A DNA stretch of 64,000 nt from Parvibaculum sp039973015 (GTDB lineage: Bacteria > Pseudomonadota > Alphaproteobacteria > Parvibaculales > Parvibaculaceae), in assembly GCF_039973015.1 (NCBI RefSeq), contig NZ_JBDWLT010000010.1, positions 310,001-374,000 on the forward strand, written 5' to 3'. Shown one piece after another: positions 26,320-34,878 of this stretch (the stretch's first letter is position 1; each line of letters starts with the position of its first letter). The notes beneath the pieces were generated by a model, which made no database searches, was not told where the DNA came from, and worked only from the letters and a program-made list of their open reading frames with translations. The position numbers and the translations under genes were made by a program.

Positions 26320-27594
26320 ATGAGCGACGCAGCGGTAAAATACGAAACCGACGAAGCGCGCGACACAGCCTATTCGATCCCGCTTGCGGAGATCGATGTC
26401 GCCGATCCGCTTCTTTTCAAGAACAACTCCATGTGGCCCTATTTCGAGCGCCTCCGCGCGGAAGCGCCGGTCCACTACTGCACCACCAATGAAGATGTCG
26501 GGCCCTACTGGTCGGTGACGCGCTACAAGGACATCATGGCGGTGGATACGAACCACCAGGTCTTCTCCTCGGAAGGCGGCATCACGCTGCGCGACCAGGA
26601 CGAGGACTTCCAGCTTCCGATGTTCATCGCGATGGACCCGCCCAAGCATGACGACCAGCGCAAGACCGTGAGCCCCATCGTGGCGCCTGCGAACCTTGCC
26701 AAGCTCGAAAGCACGATCCGCGAACGCGCGGGCAACATTCTCGACAGCCTGCCCGAAGGCCAGCCCTTCAACTGGGTCGACAGGGTGTCGATCGAACTGA
26801 CGACGCAGATGCTCGCGACACTGTTCGATTTCCCCTTCGAGGATCGCCGCAAGCTGACGCGCTGGTCGGACGTGGCGACGGCCGCACCCATGGAAGGCGG
26901 CATCATCGAAACGGAAGAACAGCGCCGCGCTGAACTTCTCGAATGCGCCGACTACTTCCTCGGTCTCTGGAACGAGCGTGTGAATGCGCGCGAGCCGGGC
27001 AACGATCTCATCTCCATGCTCGCGCATGGCGAGTCGACGCGGAACATGGACAAGATGGAGTATCTTGGAAACCTGATCCTCCTGATCGTCGGCGGCAACG
27101 ACACGACCCGCAACTCGATCTCGGGCGGTCTTCTCGCGCTCAACCAGTTCCCGGGGGAATACAAGAAGCTTCAGGCAAACCACGCGGTCATCCCGAACAT
27201 GGTGGCGGAGATCATCCGCTGGCAGACGCCGCTCGCTTACATGCGCCGTACCGCGCTCGAGGATACGGAAATCTCCGGCACGAAGATCGCCAAGGGCGAC
27301 AAGGTTGCCATGTGGTACGTCTCTGGCAATCGCGACGAAACCGTGATCGAGAACCCGAACGAACTCGTGATCGATCGCGAGCGCGCGCGTCAGCATCTTT
27401 CCTTCGGTTTCGGTATCCACCGCTGCGTGGGTAACCGTCTCGCCGAGATGCAGCTTCGCATCATCTGGGAAGAGATCATGAAGCGCTGGCCCGACAAGCA
27501 GATCAAGGTTCTGGCCGAGCCGCGCCGCGTCCATTCGAGCTTCGTGAAGGGCTACGAGGAACTGATGGTCGAGCTGCCCAAGCGTTCACATTGA
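26320..27594 (+). CDS. Cytochrome P450, CYP153-type alkane hydroxylase
   Basis: CYP153 enzymes are soluble bacterial P450s that hydroxylate the terminal carbon of medium-chain alkanes and fatty acids, fed by a ferredoxin and reductase. The 424-residue protein has the I-helix GGNDTTRNSISGG, the ExxR-containing K-helix around MVAEIIRWQTP, and the heme loop LSFGFGIHRCVGNRLAEMQL with heme Cys369. That heme loop and the N-terminal half look like CYP153A. No ferredoxin or ferredoxin reductase gene is adjacent, which is unusual for the family. The ATG at 26320 has GGAGGAGGAAACC upstream. Two operators precede it and a strong terminator follows, so it is monocistronic. Confidence 0.9.
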   Translation: MSDAAVKYETDEARDTAYSIPLAEIDVADPLLFKNNSMWPYFERLRAEAPVHYCTTNEDVGPYWSVTRYKDIMAVDTNHQVFSSEGGITLRDQDEDFQLPMFIAMDPPKHDDQRKTVSPIVAPANLAKLESTIRERAGNILDSLPEGQPFNWVDRVSIELTTQMLATLFDFPFEDRRKLTRWSDVATAAPMEGGIIETEEQRRAELLECADYFLGLWNERVNAREPGNDLISMLAHGESTRNMDKMEYLGNLILLIVGGNDTTRNSISGGLLALNQFPGEYKKLQANHAVIPNMVAEIIRWQTPLAYMRRTALEDTEISGTKIAKGDKVAMWYVSGNRDETVIENPNELVIDRERARQHLSFGFGIHRCVGNRLAEMQLRIIWEEIMKRWPDKQIKVLAEPRRVHSSFVKGYEELMVELPKRSH

Positions 27595-27632
27595 TGCGCT
27601 CGCACTAAGCGGACCACAGATTGTCAAATCAA

Positions 27633-27661
27633 GGCCGGGTGCATTGCATCCGGCCTTTTTT
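27633..27661 (+). terminator. Intrinsic terminator of the CYP153 gene
   Basis: A GGCCGG...CCGGCC stem extended by TGCA-like inner pairs (27633-27655) is followed by TTTTTT. Confidence 0.9.
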
Positions 27662-27672
27662 CTGTGTTGCAG

Positions 27673-27705
27673 AAAACAAAAAAGGCGGCTCCGTCAGGAG
27701 CCGCC
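27673..27705 (-). terminator. Intrinsic terminator of diiron gene 2
   Basis: A perfect 9-bp stem GGCGGCTCC-GTCA-GGAGCCGCC (27684-27705) is followed, on the minus strand, by TTTTTTTGTTTT. It is back to back with the CYP153 terminator. Confidence 0.9.
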
Positions 27706-27756
27706 CGATTATTCGCCGGCGGGGTGAGAGAACGCCCGGCCTTTGCGTCTTGCTGC

Positions 27757-28890
27757 TTACTCGGCAGCCGAGACGGTGACTTCCTTCAGCGCGTCGACAT
27801 TGGCGCCGAAATTGATCTTCTGGAGATAGCGAATGCCGTCCTCGGCAATGTCGTCGCCGATCATGTGGTCGCCTTCGCTCTTCAGCTCGTCCATGTTCAC
27901 ATAGGTGGCATAGAAGGCCTTGGTGCGGTCGGTGATGATACCGGCCTTGAGAAGCGTCTTGATCAGGACACGGAAAATGTTCGTGCCTTCCTTCATGCTT
28001 TCGCGGCGGTCGTCATCGCCAAAGGCTTCGAGCATCTCAAGCTGGACCTGCTGCCAGTCGAGACCGAACTCGCCATAGAGCGCCTGCTTCTGTTCCGGGT
28101 TCACGAGGTTGAACAGCAGCGTCTGGAAGCACTCGGCCGCCCAGTCTTCGATGATGTTCTGCTCTTCTTCCGAAAGGTTCGGGATCGTGCGGTCGGCCCA
28201 GATCTTGCCGAACTTGTGATGGAATGCCTCGTCCGTCATCACGAGCTGCATCAGCTTGACCATCAGCGGATCGTTCGACTTTGCGTAGAAGGTGGCGAAG
28301 GCGCCCATGGCGAGGCCCTCGACCAGCATCTGCATGCCGACGATCTTCTTGTAGACTTCCTTGGCATTCACGATGTCGGTGAGAAGGCCGCCAAGCGTGC
28401 CGCCAACGGCAAGCGGCTTGCCCCAGCGGGCCTTGATGTAGCGCGAGAAGCCGGTGACGTGACGCGCTTCTTCGCGGGTCTGGTTCGCGGCATATTCCTG
28501 CGCGCCCGGATCCTTCAGGATGTGGCAGAGCGAGGCGGAAAGCGCCAGCGCGCCGGCTTCGCCATGCAGGATCGAGGAAAGCATCCAGCGCGCGCTTTCA
28601 TTGGCGAAGCGGATGCGCTGCTTTTCCGTGAGCTTCTCGAAGCAGGGAAGCTTGAGTTCCGGCACCAGCTCTTCAGGCATCAGCATCTGGTTTTCCAGAT
28701 CGAAGGGCTCGGTGAAGTCGATGTACTTCGTGTCCAGCGGATCCCAGAAATGGTCATGGGTCGCGGAGATGATCTTGTCGAAGGCGGTGGAGCGCGCATT
28801 GTAGCGATCCGGCTCCATCATCGCGGGAAAGTCATCCGGGGCGACGGCATCATAGGCGTCGTCTTTGGTGATCTGCCGAACTTCGTTCAT
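27757..28890 (-). CDS. Ferritin-like diiron protein, paralogue 2
   Basis: A 377-residue paralogue of the diiron protein at 23372, alignable almost without gaps and roughly 70 percent identical by eye. The same ligand set is kept: Glu111, Glu141/His144 (EEARHV), Glu191, Glu221/His224 (TDEAFHHKF). Function is not known; an oxygenase or oxidase on a hydrophobic substrate is an inference from the P450 and RND neighbours. The ATG at 28890 follows GGAGGACCCG. Operator C lies 129 bp upstream. Keeping two near-identical copies in one locus hints at a heteromeric enzyme or at different substrate ranges. Confidence 0.78.
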   Translation of the reverse strand: MNEVRQITKDDAYDAVAPDDFPAMMEPDRYNARSTAFDKIISATHDHFWDPLDTKYIDFTEPFDLENQMLMPEELVPELKLPCFEKLTEKQRIRFANESARWMLSSILHGEAGALALSASLCHILKDPGAQEYAANQTREEARHVTGFSRYIKARWGKPLAVGGTLGGLLTDIVNAKEVYKKIVGMQMLVEGLAMGAFATFYAKSNDPLMVKLMQLVMTDEAFHHKFGKIWADRTIPNLSEEEQNIIEDWAAECFQTLLFNLVNPEQKQALYGEFGLDWQQVQLEMLEAFGDDDRRESMKEGTNIFRVLIKTLLKAGIITDRTKAFYATYVNMDELKSEGDHMIGDDIAEDGIRYLQKINFGANVDALKEVTVSAAE

Positions 28891-29457
28891 CGGGTCCTCC
28901 AGAGGGGGGCGGCATGCCGCCGGAAATAGGGGGAGCGCCAGCTTTTTCGGGCTTTCACCCTGCCGGTCTGTCTCGTTGAAAGCAGAATAGGAAACGCCGC
29001 CGCGGGGTCAAGGAGAAAATGACGGGGGCGTCAACTTTGTGAAGATGTGTTAACCAAATCGGCGAAATGCGCGGAACTTCGCGGATTCGTACTACGCAAC
29101 TGTTACAAATTGCCGCCGCGTGTGGTAATTATTGAATATGGGACGACCGGTTCGGCCGGGAGCGCGGGGAAGCGGCGCTGCCGGAAAAATGAGAGACTGG
29201 CGTCTTGGGAGGGGGCAAAAACCCCGATCTGAAAATTGGGCAAAGAGCCGCAAAGGCTTGCCCGCATGAATCGGGGATAGGCGGCAAGTCCGCTCCCGTC
29301 GTCCCGACGGTCCTGTCCTCCGGAATATATCGAGGCCGCACCGGCCGCACAGGAAGGCGAGCCCTTCGAGGCTCCTCCTGTCTCCGGCAAGGCCTGCGAA
29401 GTGCAACGCTGCCGTTTGTCCCCGCGAGGGAAGCGGCGAGGGAGATGGGTGCTGTCG
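28891..29457. other. Divergent region between diiron gene 2 and RND gene
   Basis: 567 bp with no supported gene. It holds operator C at 29020-29033 on the diiron side. Promoters for both genes must lie here. I saw no other clear structure. Confidence 0.6.
29020..29033. promoter_or_regulatory. Palindromic operator C (TGACG-GGGG-CGTCA)
   Basis: The core TGACG-N4-CGTCA is perfect and flanked by AAAA on the left. It is 129 bp before diiron gene 2 and 424 bp before the RND gene, and so most likely acts on the former. Confidence 0.65.
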
Positions 29458-31812
29458 ATGGTAAAGTTGCTCGAAAATATCGTATTCCGCCTTCGCCCGA
29501 TCATTCTGATAGGGCTTCTCGTCTTTACCTGCATCACCGGCTTTTACGCGTTTCAGTTGCGTATGACGGCCGGCTTCGACAAGCAGCTCCCCGTCGGTCA
29601 CGAATACATCCAGACCTTCACGGAATATCGTGAGCAGCTCTTCGGGTCGAACCGCATCATCATTGTGCTGGAGCCGAAGCAAGGGGACATCTGGTCCCAG
29701 AAGTTCTTCAAAGTCTACAAGAACCTCACGGACGACATTTTCTTCCTGCCCGGCGTGTCCCGCCACACGGTGACATCGCTCTGGACGCCGAACACGCGCT
29801 ATATCGAAATCACGGAAGACGGCATCAGCGCCGATGACGTGATCTCCGGGCGCGTCACCGCGGACTCCATGACGCAGGCAAACCTTCAGAAAGTTCAGAG
29901 CAATGTGATCCGCGGCGGCTTCGTCGGCCGCCTGGTCGCAGACGATTTCGGCTCCGCCATGGTTGTCGCGGAGTTGCAGGATTTCGACCCCTCGACCGGT
30001 ACGAACCTCGACTATTTCGATCTTGCCGCAAAGCTCGAAGCGCAGATCCGCGAGAAATACGAGACCGACGAATACACCGTCCGCATCATCGGCTTTGCCA
30101 AGCTGATCGGTGACATCGCCGACGGCGCGAAAACGGTCGTCATCTTCTTCGCTCTCGCTTTCGTGCTCACGGCGCTGGCGCTTTATCTCTATGCCCGCTC
30201 CATCGTGCTCACCGCAGCAACGCTTTTTGCCTCGCTCACCTCGGTGGTCTGGCAGTTCGGCCTGCTCACCTTCCTCGGTTACGGGCTCGACCCGCTTGCC
30301 GTTCTCGTGCCTTTCCTGATCTTCGCGATCGGCGTCAGCCACGGCGTGCAGCAGATCAATGTCGTGACGGCGGAAATCGCGGAAGGCGCTGATTCCGAAA
30401 CGGCGGCGCGCTCCGCCTTCTCGCGGCTCTTCGTGCCCGGCTCCATGGCGCTGGTCACCACACTGGTGAGCTTCGCGACGCTCTATCTCATTCCTGTGCC
30501 GATGATCCGCGAACTTTCGATCACGGCATCCATCGGCGTGATCCTCAAGGTCGTCACCAACCTCATCATGCTGCCGCTGCTTGTCAGCTATCTGAGGTTT
30601 GGCGAAGACTTCCGTGCGCGCGTGCACAGCTCGCGCGAGTTCCGTCTCAAGATCATGCGGTCGCTGGGCTTCGTCGCAAATCCGAAGATCGCACCTTTCG
30701 TCCTCGTTTTCGCGACGGTCCTTTTCGGCATCGCCGTCCACGAAGCAATGAACCGTCACGTCGGTGCGCTTCATGCGGGTGCGCCGGAACTTCGTCCAGA
30801 TGCGCGCTACAATCTCGACTCGACGGCCATCGCGCATGACTACGCGCTCGGTCTCAATGTGCTGATCGCGGTGGTGGAAACGCCTGCGGACAGTTGCGTG
30901 ACCTATTCCTATATGAAGTATCTGAACCAGTTCTCCTGGCACATGCAGAACGTGCCGGACGTGACGCTCGTCGCCTCGCTTCCCTTCGCCATCAAGGGTT
31001 CCGCGGCGGGCTGGAACGAGGGCAACCTGAAATGGAAGGATATTCCGCGCAACCGGCCGGCACTTGCCCAGGCGGCGAACACTGTGCCGAACTCCAGTTC
31101 GCTTTATAACCAGACCTGCACCCTCCTGCCGCACAGCTTCTATCTGCGCGATGCCAGGGCGACGACGATCAAGGCCGCCGTCGATGCCGTGAAGGAATGG
31201 CGCAAGGCAAACCCGATGGAGGGCGTGAACATCCGTCTCGCCTCCGGCAATATGGGTGTGCAGGCGGCGGTCAACGAGGAGATCACCGAGACCGAACTGC
31301 CGATGATGATGTGGGTCTACGCGGTGATCGTCGCCCTCGTCATGCTCACCTATCGCGACTGGCGCGCGGTCGTTGCCTGTTGCCTCCCGCTCACCTTCGG
31401 CACCTTCTTCGGTTACTGGTTCATGGAGGTGCTGCAGATCGGTCTCACCGTGGCGACGCTGCCGGTGATGGTGCTGGCGGTCGGCATCGGCGTCGACTAC
31501 GCCTACTACATCTACAACCGCGTGCCCTATTACATGGGCGAAGGCCTCAATATCTCGGATGCCTTCCGGCAGTCGCTGCAGGAAGCGGGCATGGCAACCT
31601 TCTTCACCGCGCTGACACTCGCCGTTGGTGTGTCCACCTGGGCCTTCTCGGATCTCAAGTTCCAGGCGGATATGGGTCTGCTTCTCGCCTTCATGTTCAT
31701 GGTCAACATGGTGATGGCGGTCAGCGTCCTGCCAGCACTCGCGGTGACGCTCGACATGATCTTCCCGCGCAAGCGTCCCGTCGCACGTCAGAAGAGCGCA
31801 CCCGTTCACTGA
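29458..31812 (+). CDS. RND-superfamily exporter (MMPL/HAE3-like)
   Basis: This protein of about 784 residues has two repeats of one membrane segment, a large extracytoplasmic loop and a block of five membrane segments. Repeat 1 begins RPIILIGLLVFTCITGFYAF and includes VLVPFLIFAIGVSHGVQQIN; repeat 2 includes LPVMVLAVGIGVDYAYYIYN, the conserved GxGxD-type RND/MMPL motif. Such proteins move hydrophobic lipids, hopanoids or solvents. Next to a P450 and diiron proteins it may handle hydrophobic substrates, but direction and substrate are unproven. The ATG at 29458 is preferred; an in-frame GTG at 29449 lies closer to GGGAG. Confidence 0.88.
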   Translation: MVKLLENIVFRLRPIILIGLLVFTCITGFYAFQLRMTAGFDKQLPVGHEYIQTFTEYREQLFGSNRIIIVLEPKQGDIWSQKFFKVYKNLTDDIFFLPGVSRHTVTSLWTPNTRYIEITEDGISADDVISGRVTADSMTQANLQKVQSNVIRGGFVGRLVADDFGSAMVVAELQDFDPSTGTNLDYFDLAAKLEAQIREKYETDEYTVRIIGFAKLIGDIADGAKTVVIFFALAFVLTALALYLYARSIVLTAATLFASLTSVVWQFGLLTFLGYGLDPLAVLVPFLIFAIGVSHGVQQINVVTAEIAEGADSETAARSAFSRLFVPGSMALVTTLVSFATLYLIPVPMIRELSITASIGVILKVVTNLIMLPLLVSYLRFGEDFRARVHSSREFRLKIMRSLGFVANPKIAPFVLVFATVLFGIAVHEAMNRHVGALHAGAPELRPDARYNLDSTAIAHDYALGLNVLIAVVETPADSCVTYSYMKYLNQFSWHMQNVPDVTLVASLPFAIKGSAAGWNEGNLKWKDIPRNRPALAQAANTVPNSSSLYNQTCTLLPHSFYLRDARATTIKAAVDAVKEWRKANPMEGVNIRLASGNMGVQAAVNEEITETELPMMMWVYAVIVALVMLTYRDWRAVVACCLPLTFGTFFGYWFMEVLQIGLTVATLPVMVLAVGIGVDYAYYIYNRVPYYMGEGLNISDAFRQSLQEAGMATFFTALTLAVGVSTWAFSDLKFQADMGLLLAFMFMVNMVMAVSVLPALAVTLDMIFPRKRPVARQKSAPVH

Positions 31813-31836
31813 CCGGCGACCGCATCGCAAATCAGG

Positions 31837-31866
31837 AAAGGCCGCCGGGTGTCACGGCGGCCTTTT
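31837..31866 (+). terminator. Intrinsic terminator after the RND gene
   Basis: Stem AAAGGCCGCC (31837-31846) with GGCGGCCTTT (31856-31865), followed by T and C residues. The A-run on the opposite side could let it work in both directions. Confidence 0.88.
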
Positions 31867-31944
31867 CATTTTCAGGGCGTTCAGAGCGGGCTTTCGTTCG
31901 CGCGCGGCATGCGTGATACTCCCGGACATCGGAGAAGACATCAC

Positions 31945-32793
31945 ATGCGTGCTTTTATTTCCCGTCTGCTCTGGCCTGCGCTTGCCAGTATCTCGCTTGC
32001 CGCGATCTATTTCGGCATGGAAGCGGGCCACGGTGTTCTCGTCTTCAATATCGTCTATCTCTCGCTTGCCGCCACGCTCGCCATGCTGGAGCGCGCGCTG
32101 CCTCATGAGCGGCAATGGCTGGTAAATGACGGGCAGATCGGGCCCGACCTCGCGCATACGGTGCTGAGCAAGGGCGTGGCCCAGGTCCTTGTCACCGTGA
32201 TCGTCTTCATGGGGATTGCCGAATGGCTGAAGCCCAACGGCGGCCCGCTCTGGCCGGAGACATGGCCGCTCATCATCCAGGTTGCGCTCGGTCTCGTGAT
32301 CGTGGAACTCGGACTCTACTGGAAGCACCGCCTCGCGCATGAGTGGCCCTGGTTATGGCGCTTCCACGCCGTGCATCACTCGGTGTCGAGGCTCTGGTTT
32401 TTCAACACGGGCCGCTTCCATGTGGTCGATACGGTCACGGGCCTTCTCGTCGGCATCCCCGTGCTGCTGCTGCTTGGCGCACCGCAGCCCGTCCTTCTCA
32501 TGGTGAGTGCGGTGACCGCCGTCTTTGGCATGCTCACCCATTGCAATATCGAGATGCGCTGCGGCCCGCTCAACTATGTCTTCAACACACCGGAACTTCA
32601 CCGCTGGCATCACTCGAAGGATCTCTCCGAGGGCAACAGGAACTACGGCGAGAACCTGATGCTCTTCGACATGATCTTCGGCACCTATATCAACCCGCCT
32701 CGCCGCCCGCCCGCCGATATCGGCATCGAACATGCCGTGCCGGAAGATTTCGTCGGCCAGCTCAAGCTGCCCTTCACCCGCGCGCCGCTCTAA
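31945..32793 (+). CDS. Membrane fatty acid hydroxylase / sterol desaturase family
   Basis: This 282-residue integral membrane diiron enzyme carries the eight-histidine pattern in three clusters: YWKHRLAHEW, RFHAVHHSV and LHRWHHSKD, with a further THCNIEM. The family includes C-5 sterol desaturases, fatty acid 2-hydroxylases and carotenoid hydroxylases; the substrate here is undetermined. About five membrane segments are seen. The ATG at 31945 has GGAGAAG upstream; an upstream in-frame extension to 31849 overlaps the terminator and is not likely real. It is convergent with the second P450, with three bases between stops. Confidence 0.9.
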   Translation: MRAFISRLLWPALASISLAAIYFGMEAGHGVLVFNIVYLSLAATLAMLERALPHERQWLVNDGQIGPDLAHTVLSKGVAQVLVTVIVFMGIAEWLKPNGGPLWPETWPLIIQVALGLVIVELGLYWKHRLAHEWPWLWRFHAVHHSVSRLWFFNTGRFHVVDTVTGLLVGIPVLLLLGAPQPVLLMVSAVTAVFGMLTHCNIEMRCGPLNYVFNTPELHRWHHSKDLSEGNRNYGENLMLFDMIFGTYINPPRRPPADIGIEHAVPEDFVGQLKLPFTRAPL

Positions 32794-32796
32794 GCG

Positions 32797-34047
32797 TTAC
32801 TCCGGCGTGTAGCGCACCGGCATTTCCTTGATGCCGTAGATGAAGTTCGAGCGCAGCCGCCGGATCGGCCCCGAGGCATGAATGTCGGGGAAGCGCTTGA
32901 GCAGTTCCTCGAACAGCACCTTGAGCTGAAGTTCGGCAAGCCGCGAGCCGAGGCAGAAATGCTGGCCCGCGCCGAAGCCGAGCTGCGTCGGGGTCTCGCG
33001 TTTCGTGTAGCGCGTAACATCGAAGCGGTAAGGGTCGTCCCACTTCTCCTCGTCGCGGTTCGCGGATGCGTACCACATCACCACCTTGTCGCCCTTTTTG
33101 ATCTTCTGTCCGCCAAGCTCCGTGTCCTCTGTCGCGGTCCGGCGCATATGCAGAACGGGGCTCACCCAACGCACGATTTCCTGCACCGCGCTCGGAATGA
33201 GCGAAGGATCGTCGATGAGTTTCTGCCGTTCTTCCGGGTTTTCAGACAGCGCCAGCAGCCCGCCGGAAATCGAGTTGCGTGTCGTCTCGTTTCCCGCCAC
33301 GACGAGCAGGATGAAAGTGCCGACATAGGTCGGAAATGTCATTGCCTCGCCGCCCGGCTTCGAATGCGCGAGCATCGAGATCAGGTCTTCGCCCGGCGCC
33401 TCCAGCCGCTGCTGCCAGAGCCCGGCCGCATAGGCCGCCATCTCTGCGATACATTGCTGCATATATTCGTCGGAGACGCGAAGTTCCGGGTCGTCTTCAC
33501 CGACCGTCGCATTCGACCATTCGAAGAGCTTCGGCCCGTCGCTCTCCGGCACGCCGAAAAGTTCCGCCAGTACCTCGATCGGAAGTGAGGCGGCAACGGC
33601 GGAAATGAACTCCGCCTCGCCCGTCTTCGGCAGCTTGTCGAGAAGCCGCGTCACTCGCGCGCGAATACGCTCTTCCATGTTGGAGATGCGGCGCGGCACG
33701 AAGCCCGGCGTCACCATGCGCCGGTAGCCTGCATGTTCCGGCGGGTCCATCGAGATCATGCTCGCGTCGGTGTCGTTCCCGCCGATATCGTTCTCGTTGA
33801 AGATGCGGTGGCCGCCATTGTTCTTCGCCGAGGAAAAGAGCTTCGGGTTTTTCGAGATCGCCTCGATGTCGTCATAGCGCGTGACCGACCAGAAGCCCGT
33901 GCTGTCGGCTTCCGGGTTCCAGTAGACGGGTTCTTCCGCGCGCAAGCGGCGGAACACCTCGTGATGCTCCTCGCGCATATAGAGATCGGGATCTTTCAGA
34001 TCGGGCTTGCCGCCAAGATCGATTGCCTGTGCCTGTGGCCTGAGCAT
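32797..34047 (-). CDS. Cytochrome P450 (second)
   Basis: A 416-residue soluble bacterial P450. The I-helix is VVAGNETTRNSISGG, the K-helix ExxR is in VQEIVRWVSP, and the heme loop is GFGAGQHFCLGSRLAELQL with heme Cys365. It is clearly divergent from the CYP153 protein at 26320 and looks closer to the steroid/terpenoid-oxidising CYP125/142-like bacterial group, though exact assignment needs alignment. No redox partner genes adjoin it. It stands alone, upstream of the HAD gene in the same direction only after that gene ends. No TGACG-N4-CGTCA operator was seen before it. Confidence 0.9.
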   Translation of the reverse strand: MLRPQAQAIDLGGKPDLKDPDLYMREEHHEVFRRLRAEEPVYWNPEADSTGFWSVTRYDDIEAISKNPKLFSSAKNNGGHRIFNENDIGGNDTDASMISMDPPEHAGYRRMVTPGFVPRRISNMEERIRARVTRLLDKLPKTGEAEFISAVAASLPIEVLAELFGVPESDGPKLFEWSNATVGEDDPELRVSDEYMQQCIAEMAAYAAGLWQQRLEAPGEDLISMLAHSKPGGEAMTFPTYVGTFILLVVAGNETTRNSISGGLLALSENPEERQKLIDDPSLIPSAVQEIVRWVSPVLHMRRTATEDTELGGQKIKKGDKVVMWYASANRDEEKWDDPYRFDVTRYTKRETPTQLGFGAGQHFCLGSRLAELQLKVLFEELLKRFPDIHASGPIRRLRSNFIYGIKEMPVRYTPE

Positions 34048-34115
34048 CGAACATCCTCCCCATGTTCTTTTTCTTTGGAGAGAAGCTTAGGCCTCTTCGG
34101 CGCGCCTTCTCAAGC

Positions 34116-34757
34116 TCAGGAAACGGGAAATCCCACCGCCGCTTCGAGTTCCTTCAGCGCCTGTTCCGGCGAGACGACCTTGATCGTCGTCATGCCGAGC
34201 GCTTTCGCGGGCTTCAGGTTGATGCCGAGATCGTCGAGATAGACGGATGACGCAGCGGAAACGCCGAGCGCCTCGCAGGCCATCTGATAGATGCGCGGAT
34301 CGGGTTTGCGGATGCCGGCCTTGGAGCTTTCGATCACATGATCGAAGAGCGACATGACTTCCGCCACTGCCGCCGCCTTCTCGCTGGTGCGCGCCATCCC
34401 TGCGCCTTCGCCCGCCGAGACATTATTGGTGATGCAGCCGACCTTCGCGCGTTCCTTGCAGCGTTTCAGCGCGGTTACCATTTCCGGGCGGATGTCGCCG
34501 GAGAGCAGCGCGATGATGTCGCGGCCGGGAATGCGGCAGCCCTTCGCCTCGGACTCTGCCGCGAAGAGACGGTCGAAATCGTCGAGCGAACATTCGTTGC
34601 GCTCGAACAGCGCCCAGGCATTCGTGTCGGGATTGGTCGCGTTGATGCCGCGAATGAAATCCTTCGCGAGACCTTTTTCCGCTTCATAGCGATTGAATGC
34701 CTCGAAGGGGCTCGACGTCAGCACGCCGCCGAAATCCCAGATCACTGCCTCGACCAT
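34116..34757 (-). CDS. HAD-superfamily hydrolase (class IA)
   Basis: A 213-residue haloacid dehalogenase-like hydrolase. Motif I is AVIWDFGGVLTSSPF with the nucleophilic Asp; the usual second acidic residue is replaced by Gly, as in the epoxide-hydrolase N-terminal-like subgroup. Motif II is VGCITNN, and the lysine lies in SSKAGIRKPDPRIY; motif IV is VYLDDLGINLKPAKALG. A phosphatase or dehalogenase role is possible. It is separated from the SPOR gene by an intrinsic terminator, so it has its own promoter. Confidence 0.86.
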   Translation of the reverse strand: MVEAVIWDFGGVLTSSPFEAFNRYEAEKGLAKDFIRGINATNPDTNAWALFERNECSLDDFDRLFAAESEAKGCRIPGRDIIALLSGDIRPEMVTALKRCKERAKVGCITNNVSAGEGAGMARTSEKAAAVAEVMSLFDHVIESSKAGIRKPDPRIYQMACEALGVSAASSVYLDDLGINLKPAKALGMTTIKVVSPEQALKELEAAVGFPVS

Positions 34758-34814
34758 GTCATTTCCTCACCGGTTTCATTTGGCGCGAACCTACACGGCG
34801 GATAACAGGCGGCC

Positions 34815-34845
34815 AACAAAAACGGGACGCCTGAAAGGCGTCCCG
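34815..34845 (-). terminator. Intrinsic terminator of the SPOR gene
   Basis: Stem CGGGACGCC (34823-34831) with GGCGTCCCG (34837-34845), followed on the minus strand by TTTTTGTTGG. Confidence 0.88.
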
Positions 34846-34878
34846 CTGTTTCTTGTCTTGCCGCCGCCGGCCTGCGCC

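Noticed and set aside
29092..31830. A 912-codon frame antisense to the RND exporter
   Set aside because: Charged, repeat-like composition from antisense codons, no motif; the sense protein is a clear RND exporter.
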